Shown in pieces: positions 26,030 to 33,002 of a stretch of 64,000 bases of DNA. The translations under genes and the position numbers were made by a program. How positions within the stretch are numbered: the first letter of the stretch is position 1; each line of letters begins with the position of its first letter. Where the stretch lies: contig DATJYK010000201.1 of the NCBI GenBank assembly GCA_035578005.1, forward strand, positions 7,409 to 71,408. Direction: 5' to 3'. The notes below the pieces were generated by a model. It did no database searches and had not been told where the DNA came from. It saw only the letters and a program-made list of their open reading frames with translations. The stretch comes from Gp13-AA77 sp035578005. Lineage in GTDB: Bacteria > Acidobacteriota > Terriglobia > UBA7540.

Positions 26030-26419
26030 ATGATCATCGGACAAAGAATCCGCCAACTCCGGGAAGAAAAGGGCCTTTCCCAAGGGGACATCGAGAAGGC
26101 CAGCGGTCTGCTCCGCTGCTATATCTCTCGCGTCGAGCACGGGCACACAGTGCCGTCTCTTGACACGTTGGAGCGGTTCGCAGCCGCCCTGGACGTACCG
26201 CTCTATTGGCTCTTCCATTCCGGAGAGGATGCTCCTTCCACACCGCATCTGACGCCGCGACAGTCCCTGGAAGAAATGGCCGATGAGGCCGGACCGGGCG
26301 GAACGGAAGCGCGATTTCTGCTCAAGATCAAGGGGCTGGTCACCAGCATGGCCGATGCGGATCGCGCCTTTCTGCTCGATTTTGCCCGTAAGCTGGCTTC
26401 ACGCTCCGCCTCGAGCTAA
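26030..26419 (+). CDS. XRE-family transcriptional regulator
   Basis: 129 residues. The helix-turn-helix (residues about 3-60) reads GQRIRQLREEKGLSQGDIEK and SGLLRCYISRVEHGHTVPSL, followed by a C-terminal helical region. ATG 26030 has GAGG upstream and begins directly before the HTH; the longer start at 25988 adds 14 residues with no HTH content. Probably a homodimeric repressor, with the inverted repeat at 25951-25974 as a possible site. Its target gene is not evident. Confidence 0.88.
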   Translation: MIIGQRIRQLREEKGLSQGDIEKASGLLRCYISRVEHGHTVPSLDTLERFAAALDVPLYWLFHSGEDAPSTPHLTPRQSLEEMADEAGPGGTEARFLLKIKGLVTSMADADRAFLLDFARKLASRSASS

Positions 26420-26610
26420 CCGTTTCCCACGATGATGACGTTACGCTTGCGGCCCCAAGCCGGAGGCGGGGCAACGCCTCATCCGTTCGTGGCGGCTGCG
26501 GCCCATGGCATTCGCGCAACAGCATGCCTGGCGTTTTCTCCGTAGACAATCAACCGCAAATTGACGAGCACCGCAAGTTACGGCAGGAACGAACTTCTGA
26601 GAAATCTGGG

Positions 26611-26985
26611 TTAGCCGTCTTTCTCCGTAGGATAGCCGGCTTCATTCCAACCGCGCCAGCCGCCATCCATCGAGCTCACGTTCGTATACCCCATTTTTTG
26701 CAGGTTGTCGGCGGAGAGTGCCGAGCGATATCCGCCGCCGCAGTAGAGCACCAAAGCCGCGTTCTTGTCGGGGAAGCGCTCTTCGATGTCGCGCTCGATG
26801 ATGCCTCTCGAGAGGTGCACGGCGCCGGGCAGATGGCCGCGCGCCCATTCGCTCTCCTCACGCACGTCCACCAGCGTGAATTTCTCCCCCGCTTCGAGGC
26901 GCGCCTTCACCGCATGAACATCAGTCTCCTTGATTCGCGTCCTCGCGTCATCGACCAGCCGCACAAAGTCTGCCGAGTGCTTCAT
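26611..26985 (-). CDS. Rhodanese-like protein
   Basis: 124 residues, single rhodanese domain. The catalytic Cys is in the loop VLYCGGGYRSALSA, and the N-terminal signature is FTLVDVREESEWARGHLPGA. It could transfer sulfur from thiosulfate or another donor. ATG 26985 is chosen because GGAGG lies seven bases upstream; the in-frame ATG at 27003 is less well placed. It follows the SDR by 20 bases on the same strand, so the two may be an operon. Confidence 0.92.
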   Translation of the reverse strand: MKHSADFVRLVDDARTRIKETDVHAVKARLEAGEKFTLVDVREESEWARGHLPGAVHLSRGIIERDIEERFPDKNAALVLYCGGGYRSALSADNLQKMGYTNVSSMDGGWRGWNEAGYPTEKDG

Positions 26986-27005
26986 ACCGAAACCTCCACA
27001 CAATC

Positions 27006-27764
27006 TCAGACTTGAAATCCAAGCTGCGCCGCGCTGATTCCGCCGTCAATCACAAACACGGCGCCCGTCACAAAGGACGCCTCATCGGAGGCCAGAAACA
27101 GTGCGGCGTTCGCAATGTCTTCGGGTTGGCCCAAGCGCCCGAGAGGATAGAGAGCCGTAAGCCGATCCACCAAACTCGGATCGCGCTCGATCAGCGGCTT
27201 CCAGATGTCGGTGAGCACCGTGCCGGGACAAATACAGTTCACGCGAATGCCGTCCTTGCCGACCTCGCCGCACAGCGACCGCGACAGGCCGATCATGGCC
27301 GCCTTCGAGCCGCTGTAAACGTGCTCGTGACCGAAACCCATCAGCGCGTTCACCGAAGAAATGTTGACGATGCTTCCCGCGCCCATTTTCCGCATTCCCG
27401 GCAAGACGGCCTGGATGAATTGCCAGGCGCCGAGCAGTCCGATTTCCATGATCGGTGCCCAACGGTTTGCGAAAATCGCTTCGCGGCTGCAGATGGCTGA
27501 ATTGATAAGAACATGAGGCGCACCATAAGCTACTTCTGTAGCCTCCAGCACTTTCTGAACATCGTCGGGTTGGCTCACATCGCCGTGGACAAACAGAGCC
27601 TCACCGCCCTGCCGGCGAATGGCGCTCGCCGTCTCTTCGCCATTCGCGTCGTTGACGTCGTCGATGACAACGCGCGCCCCTTCGGCCGCGAAACGCACTG
27701 CAATGGCGCGGCCGATTCCGCTGCCCGCTCCAGTGACAATCGCGATTTTGTTTTCGAGACGCAT
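27006..27764 (-). CDS. Short-chain dehydrogenase/reductase
   Basis: 252 residues, classical SDR. The nucleotide-binding motif is TGAGSGIG, the catalytic Ser is in IVNISSVNALMG and the YxxxK is in VYSGSKAAMIGLS. The usual NAG motif is altered to NSAICS, which may affect cofactor or substrate contacts. ATG 27764 (MRLENKIAIV) is preferred; the upstream extension to 27824 runs into a terminal inverted repeat. First gene of a likely two-gene operon with the rhodanese. Confidence 0.92.
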   Translation of the reverse strand: MRLENKIAIVTGAGSGIGRAIAVRFAAEGARVVIDDVNDANGEETASAIRRQGGEALFVHGDVSQPDDVQKVLEATEVAYGAPHVLINSAICSREAIFANRWAPIMEIGLLGAWQFIQAVLPGMRKMGAGSIVNISSVNALMGFGHEHVYSGSKAAMIGLSRSLCGEVGKDGIRVNCICPGTVLTDIWKPLIERDPSLVDRLTALYPLGRLGQPEDIANAALFLASDEASFVTGAVFVIDGGISAAQLGFQV

Positions 27765-27775
27765 AGCGCGATGGA

Positions 27776-28084
27776 GTTTATACATTTGAGGCCCGAAAGG
27801 CCGCGCTAGCAAAGCCCTGGGCAACGCCCAGGGAAATCAGATGCCGCGCCTAACGTCGAGCCCTGTAAGGGCGATCCAGGCGCGCCGTTCAGTCCCACAC
27901 GTTTAGCGCCGAAGATCAGGCGAACGCAGAGTTGGGAAAGAGATTGATGGCCCATTCGCATGACCTGCTCTAGCCCGCCCTTTCAGGGCTACATTCTTCA
28001 CATTCCTTAGGGTTCCCTGGGCGCTGCCCGGGCAGCGCCCAGGGCTTTGTTAGTGCGGCCCTTCGGGCCTCAAAACGTACAAAC
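27776..28084. mobile_element. MITE-like element with 38-base terminal inverted repeats
   Basis: 27785-27822 and 28037-28074 are 38-base inverted copies with about four mismatches, each containing GAGGCCCGAA and GCCCTGGGC. The similarity extends weakly outwards to 27776 and 28084. About 290 bases, no coding capacity, and several internal hairpins (GCCCTGTAAGGGC, GCCCTTTCAGGGC types). A related hairpin cluster lies at 63,009-63,262. No target-site duplication could be recognised. Confidence 0.75.
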
Positions 28085-28240
28085 TTCACGGCTGAAGCCG
28101 TGCCCTTGCGCGCTACACGTCACTGTCTGCGTTCTCGATGGTGCTGCCGGGCTCGGCGATCCAGCCATCGATTGTACGCGAGGCACCCGTCTCCGCGCGA
28201 CCCGGACGCGCCGCCGGTATGGGTGTCGTTTGAACGCCCC

Positions 28241-28342
28241 GAGCGCAGTCATTCCCGCGCAGGCGGGAATCCATTGTCCAAGTTCTCTGAATTAAAGCAC
28301 TGACGAAGGTAGATTCCCGCCTGCGCGGGAATGACTGCGCTC
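28241..28342. repeat. Perfect 31-base inverted repeat of the ATTCCCGC family
   Basis: 28241-28271 and 28312-28342 are exact complements (GAGCGCAGTCATTCCCGCGC and onward), separated by 40 bases. Single half-units recur at 6270-6318 and about 31,134-31,160. It lies upstream of the zinc protease gene. Confidence 0.9.
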
Positions 28343-28460
28343 GCAGAGAGGTTTCGCACAGCAAACAAGACCAATATTCAGTCGCGATGCGCTTGCCACG
28401 AATCGCCGGCTGTCGTACGATGTTGCGGCACTCAATTACTAAATATTGGGAGACATGTTC

Positions 28461-31013
28461 ATGCTTCGATTCGTAGGCTGCGCCGCGCTCTTGATCGTCA
28501 GTTTTGCCGGCGCCGGTTGGGGGCGAGTGCAACCTGCTCGAACGGTGCTGAACGTTGCCCCAAAGCCCGACGCGCGCTTGCAGCGCCAGGCGGCGCCCGC
28601 GGCGCCCGCAAAGCCCGAGACGTTGCCCAGCATCGCGCAGAAAACAAGCGGCTTTGAAAAGCGGGCCGGCTATTTCAACCTCTACTGGGACGCCCGCCAA
28701 GGCAAGCTGTGGCTCGAAATCGACCAGTGGGATACGGAGTTTCTTTACGTTGATTCGCTTCCGCAAGGCGTCGGCTCGAATGACGTCGGCCTTGACCGTG
28801 GGCAGCCGGGCCAATCGCGGGTGGTGAAGTTCGAGCGCGTAGGGCCCAAGGTGCTGTTGGTGCAGTCCAACTATTCTTTTCGCGCCGTCACCGATAACCC
28901 TGACGAACGGCAGACCGCCGAAGAGGCCTTCGCTCAATCGACGCTCTGGGGTTTCACGGCGGCGGCCGAGGAGGGCGACCACGTTCTGGTGGACGCCACC
29001 GACTTCTTCCTGCACGACGCACACAACGTGGCCACGGTGCTGAGGCAGGCTCACCAGGGCAATTACAGCGTGGACCTCTCGCGTTCGGCGCTGTACCTGC
29101 CGCGCACCAAGAGCTTTCCGCGCAATACTGAAGTGGAGTCCACGCTCACCTTCACCGGCCAGCCTGAAGGCGCTTATGTGCGCGAAGTGGTGCCCTCGCC
29201 TCAGGCCATCACCGTGCGTGAGCACTATTCGTTCGTGCGGTTGCCGGATGATGGCTACACGCCGCGCCTTTACGATCCTCGCGCCGGATATTTCGACCTT
29301 CGTTACATGGACTTTGCGACGCCCCTTGACCAGCCTATCGTGAAGCGATTCATCGTGCGCCACCGGCTGAAGAAGAAGGACCCTACCGCGGCGACGAGCG
29401 AGGCCGTCGAGCCCATTATCTATTACGTCGATCGCGGCGCTCCCGAGCCCATTCGCTCGGCGCTCATCGAGGGTGCGAGCTGGTGGAACCAGGCGTTTGA
29501 AGCCGCAGGTTACAAAGACGCCTTCCAGGTGAAAGTGCTGCCCGAAGGCGCTGACCCTATGGACGTGCGCTACAACGTCATCCAGTGGGTGGACCGCTCT
29601 ACGCGCGGCTGGGCTTACGGCAGCGCCATCATCGATCCGCGAACCGGTGAGATCATCAAGGGCCAGGTCACGCTGGACGCGCTGCGGGCTCGCCAGGACT
29701 TCATGATTGCCGAAGGCCTGCTGGCGCCTTACCAGGAGGGAGGCGGCGGCTCGAAGACGGCCATGGACATGGTTCTGGCGCGCATTCGCCAGCTTGCGGC
29801 CCACGAGACCGGACACACGCTCGGCCTCGCTCACAATTTCGCGGCCAGCACCCACAATCGCGCCTCGGTGATGGATTATCCCGGCCCCCTCGTGAAGCTC
29901 AGCGCCGACGGCGGCCTGGACGTGTCCGACGCCTACGCCACGGGCATCGGGGAATGGGACAAGGTGTCCATCGCATATGGTTACCAGGATTTTGCTCCAG
30001 GCACGGATGAGAAGCAGGCCCTGAACGGCATTCTGCAGCAGTCGATCAAGCAGGGCCTGTATTTCATTTCCGACGCGGACGCGCGTCCCTTCGGCGGAGC
30101 GCACCCCACGGCCCATCTTTGGGACAACGGCACCGATGCGGTGACCGAGCTCGATCGCGTGATGCAAGTGCGCGCCCGCGCGCTGAGCCGGTTCGGAGTC
30201 AACAGCATTCCTGCGGGCACGCCCATGAGCACGCTCGAAAATGTCCTGGTGCCCATTTATCTCTTTCACCGCTATCAAACCGAGGCCGCGGCCAAAGTTC
30301 TGGGTGGGCTCGATTACCGGTACGACGTGCGCGGTGACGGCCAGATTGGGCCGGAGACGGTGCCGCCCGCCGAGCAGCGCCGGGCGCTGGCAGCGCTGCT
30401 GAAGACCATTAGCCCGCGAGCGCTCGAATTGCCGGACACCATCCTGCAGCTCATCCCGCCGCCCGCCATGGGCTACGAGCGGTCTCGCGAGGATTTCTCT
30501 GGCCACACTGGCTTGGTGTTCGATGCCCTGGGACCGCCAGAAGCCGCGGCTAGCCTCACCGTTGGTCTTATTCTTAATCCCGAGCGTGACTCGCGACTGA
30601 TGGAGAATCATGGACGCGACCCTCAGGCTCCGTCGCTGGCTGATGTCACGGACCAGTTGCTCACGGCCACCTGGAAGGCGCCGCCGGCCACGGGCTACCA
30701 GGGGGAGATCCAGCGCACGGTTGATACGGTCGTGCTCGATGATCTGATGCAGCTCGCAGCAAGCGATCAAGCCGCACCACAAGTGCGTGCGCTGGCGTCT
30801 CTCGAGCTGACTGACCTGAAAGACTGGCTCTATGCCGGTCTCAAGCAGAGACCTGACGAGAACCGTCGCGCCCAGTTCGCTTACGCCATATCCGAGATCG
30901 AACATTTTGAGAAAGACCCCAAACCCGCCAAGATTCCCGCGTCAATCGAGCCTCCGCCCGGTCAACCGATTGGCGAGAATGACCAAGACCTGAGCAGTCG
31001 CGTGACCGAGTGA
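28461..31013 (+). CDS. Secreted zinc metalloprotease, DUF5117/DUF5118 type
   Basis: 850 residues. A signal peptide (MLRFVGCAALLIVSFAG) precedes a large N-terminal region (DUF5118/DUF5117-like, FEKRAGYFNLYWDARQGKLW). The catalytic motif HETGHTLGLAHN has both zinc histidines, the Glu and the extended third ligand of metzincin-type proteases. A C-terminal DUF4953-like half follows. The start is ATG 28461, eight bases after GGGAG; ATG 28455 is too close to this site. Probably a periplasmic or extracellular peptidase. An antisense open frame of similar length is a shadow. Confidence 0.93.
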   Translation: MLRFVGCAALLIVSFAGAGWGRVQPARTVLNVAPKPDARLQRQAAPAAPAKPETLPSIAQKTSGFEKRAGYFNLYWDARQGKLWLEIDQWDTEFLYVDSLPQGVGSNDVGLDRGQPGQSRVVKFERVGPKVLLVQSNYSFRAVTDNPDERQTAEEAFAQSTLWGFTAAAEEGDHVLVDATDFFLHDAHNVATVLRQAHQGNYSVDLSRSALYLPRTKSFPRNTEVESTLTFTGQPEGAYVREVVPSPQAITVREHYSFVRLPDDGYTPRLYDPRAGYFDLRYMDFATPLDQPIVKRFIVRHRLKKKDPTAATSEAVEPIIYYVDRGAPEPIRSALIEGASWWNQAFEAAGYKDAFQVKVLPEGADPMDVRYNVIQWVDRSTRGWAYGSAIIDPRTGEIIKGQVTLDALRARQDFMIAEGLLAPYQEGGGGSKTAMDMVLARIRQLAAHETGHTLGLAHNFAASTHNRASVMDYPGPLVKLSADGGLDVSDAYATGIGEWDKVSIAYGYQDFAPGTDEKQALNGILQQSIKQGLYFISDADARPFGGAHPTAHLWDNGTDAVTELDRVMQVRARALSRFGVNSIPAGTPMSTLENVLVPIYLFHRYQTEAAAKVLGGLDYRYDVRGDGQIGPETVPPAEQRRALAALLKTISPRALELPDTILQLIPPPAMGYERSREDFSGHTGLVFDALGPPEAAASLTVGLILNPERDSRLMENHGRDPQAPSLADVTDQLLTATWKAPPATGYQGEIQRTVDTVVLDDLMQLAASDQAAPQVRALASLELTDLKDWLYAGLKQRPDENRRAQFAYAISEIEHFEKDPKPAKIPASIEPPPGQPIGENDQDLSSRVTE

Positions 31014-31168
31014 CCGCTGGATAGCGACGCGCCCGCCCGATCTTGAGATCGCCTCCGCGTGGTGACGTCACCGACGTCCTCCAACGCCAGTCATTCCCGC
31101 ACCGCCAAGCCGCCATTCCTGAACTACCAGCGCAGTCATTCCCGCGGAGGCGGGAATCCACGGGTCAA

Positions 31169-31345
31169 AGGGTGGCTTTGGATAAGTTTTTGCAGTCTTT
31201 GCACGTACTCATAACAAAGGACTTCTTGGCTTTGTGTAAGATTTGCACAAAGCCACCAAGTTATTGATTGCACATAACTTCTTGGCTTTGGCAGAGACAG
31301 CCAAACCTGTAATCCTTTCATTCTAAATAACCTCTTGGCTTTGGG
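31169..31345 (+). repeat. Repeat array with about 54-base period, unit ATAACTTCTTGGCTTTG
   Basis: Copies of (T)TCTTGGCTTTG align at 31,169 (degenerate), 31,223, 31,279 and 31,332, a period of 54, 56 and 53 bases. A further copy in reverse orientation (CAAAGCCACCAAGTTATTG, 31,248-31,266) forms an inverted pair with 31,273-31,290. The A/T content is higher than in the flanking genes. No cas genes accompany it. Confidence 0.75.
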
Positions 31346-31440
31346 TAGTATCTTTTTTTCGCGGGGTTCTCTCCCATGAAGCGGTAGACGCTAACGCGCC
31401 CAGTGCCTGGGTGAGCAGTCGGCCCGCTGGCGGAGTTCGG

Positions 31441-31564
31441 CGAAAGTTTGGCAACAACCTCGTTTTTAGTGGCATAAGTCACTGTAAATAAATGATATAT
31501 CGACATTGGGTTCGTACCCCTCGAAAGTTTGCAAAAACAGCCCATTTTCAGCATTTAAGTCACT
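31441..31564 (+). repeat. 43-base direct repeat with conserved ends
   Basis: 31,441-31,483 and 31,522-31,564 are equal in length, both begin CGAAAGTTTG and end TAAGTCACT, while the middle differs. Period 81. A GTTCG lies shortly before each copy. Confidence 0.75.
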
Positions 31565-31702
31565 CTTTCTAATGGTCATAACTGCCATGGCTTCGTCTTA
31601 CGGCTGCGGCCTGCGTCGGTCGAGCAGAAGGAACATGTCTGATTAAGCACCTCCGTTCGCTTGCGAGACCCCAAATCGCCCATCCCTAATATAGCGTAAC
31701 AG

Positions 31703-31913
31703 GCTTATTTACAGTTACTTGACGGGATATTGCCAACAACAAGCTTATTTTCAATAACATGCTGGGTTCCCCCCAAAAACACCCGCCCACAAACAGCATA
31801 ACCTCTATGCTGACAGCAAGATGCTGGGATCATACAGGTAAAGCTTGCGCCTTCAATAACATGCTGGGTTCCCAAGATCTCGACTCTTTATTTTCAGCAA
31901 GATGCTGGGTTCG
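31703..31913 (+). repeat. Repeat array B, core ATGCTGGG
   Basis: Five copies of a unit close to TTATTTTCAATAACATGCTG plus GGTTC. Cores start at 31,719 (TTGACGGG), then 31,759, 31,821, 31,861 and 31,902 (all ATGCTGGG). Spacings are 40, 62, 40 and 41. The first copy still has the TTGACGGG core of array A. The left half TTATTTTCAATAA is common to both arrays. Confidence 0.85.
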
Positions 31914-32393
31914 TTCGTAGGACCTCCATTTTCAGCCGCCGGTCCTGCCGCCAGAGTACACGCCAGGACCGCCAGCTCAGGAGTACCATTCCGACAAATT
32001 CCTCGCCTCGCTGGCCTTCTGCCCATGACGACCGCTCCCACTACGACTTGATCACAAAGCCAAATAGCGAGTAAAGGTATAGAACATTGTGAACATTGTG
32101 AACGTTACGAACGTTCTAAACAAAGTTAACAATGTTTACAAAGACGGGAAGACGGAACGAAAGCGATACAGATGCCTCCCCGCTAGGCCGTTCCGCCCGC
32201 CTCAAGTGCTTTATCCACAAATCATTGCCTTGTGCTTCCCTTCCTGTCTGTGCGCGTACACGCTTTAAGGTTGAAAACAAGCGTCATTTTGCAGGAAGGC
32301 GGCCAGATCACGCTGCCCAAACGGGTGCGCGAGGCGTAGGAGGCGTAGACTGTCGGGTGACAGCCCCCGCTTGCTTCCGGTATCCTCTTCCGC

Positions 32394-32630
32394 ATGAAAG
32401 AAGTGGCTGACTTGCTGAACTCCGTGCGCAGTGCAGGTGTCATCAGCGAATATGCCTTGTTCGGCGCGATCGCACAGATGAGGTATACAGAGCCCGTGGC
32501 AACGCTGGACGCGGATGTCCTGGTGGCCGCGCCCCCGCCACGGGGACTGAACGTGCTCAAGCCGATTTATGAGTTCTGTGGTTTATCGGATAAGTGGAAA
32601 CGGTTCGAAGCGAGGTTCTTGAGTGACTGA
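32394..32630 (+). pseudogene. Internally deleted nucleotidyltransferase-like gene
   Basis: 78 codons. The first about 50 residues (DYALFGAIAQM-like: SEYALFGAIAQMRYTEPVAT and LDADVLV) match the N-terminus of a family of minimal nucleotidyltransferase-fold proteins of about 180 residues, including the G and DxD-type acidic pair. The last part (LSDKWKRFEARFLSD) resembles their C-terminal end. The middle is missing, so it is probably an internal deletion that kept the frame. The next gene overlaps its end by eight bases. The original function is unknown; toxin-like MNT proteins are one possibility. Confidence 0.55.
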
Positions 32631-32829
32631 CACTGGCAAACTCTTCGAACGCCAGGCCGAATGGCAGAGAGCGCGAAGGGCGCTTACTTGGCCGGAGAAG
32701 GTTCGCATGGCTGAGGCGGTGCGCGAATCGATAGTGAGATTCCGCAAAGCCCGATCGTCGCCAACGGTCGGCACCGCGGCATCAAGAGACGCTGCGAGTA
32801 AGGCCCCTGGGCCTTCGCCCAGCGAGTAA
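32623..32829 (+). CDS. Small hypothetical partner of nucleotidyltransferase gene
   Basis: 68 residues from a GTG that overlaps the end of the preceding frame by eight bases. It begins MTDTGKLFERQAEWQRARRA, followed by LTWPEKVRMAEAVRESIVRF, a short helical protein. From memory, similar small genes follow the nucleotidyltransferase-like gene in related bacteria, which supports a two-gene cassette. The C-terminal 20 residues are low-complexity and may be read-through sequence. Function unknown. Confidence 0.6.
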   Translation: MTDTGKLFERQAEWQRARRALTWPEKVRMAEAVRESIVRFRKARSSPTVGTAASRDAASKAPGPSPSE

Positions 32830-32903
32830 GGCGGCAAGAGGACCAAAAAGCCGCGCGGAGAGCCTACATCAGAAGGCGACGGCGGTCCCACCCGGCGGTA
32901 CGT

Positions 32904-32972
32904 GCGAAGTATGGGCACAAGTCGCTTCGAACCAAGAACTGCGGACCCATAAAGCGGGACCGCGCTACACTC
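32904..32972. repeat. Dispersed repeat, copy 1 (flanks S46 gene)
   Basis: Begins GCGAAGTATGGGCAC and ends AAAGCGGGACCGCGCTACAC plus TC. A related copy lies at 35,345-35,414 after the S46 peptidase in the same orientation. It ends about 30 bases before the peptidase start, so it may contain the promoter region or be only a repeat. Confidence 0.7.
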
Positions 32973-33002
32973 GCTTATTTCGGGGAGGAAAGGAGAGCGC
33001 TC

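Larger units (their letters stand above)
31014..32393. other. 1.4-kb gene-free, low-GC repeat island
   Basis: No convincing protein gene. The stretch carries, in order: REP half-units of the ATTCCCGC family (about 31,090-31,163), a 54-base-periodic array, a 43-base direct repeat, array B, and then a plain AT-rich segment (32,042-32,130) with GAACATTGTGAACATT-type short repeats. Confidence 0.75.

Noticed and set aside
28113..30905. 930-codon open frame antisense to the zinc protease
   Set aside because: It has no recognisable domain and mirrors the strong codon bias of the plus-strand gene, which carries an intact zinc motif and signal peptide. High-GC genes commonly produce such shadows.
31169..31345. 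CRISPR array
   Set aside because: Repeats are short and degenerate, one is inverted, spacers are not uniform, and no cas gene is in the window.
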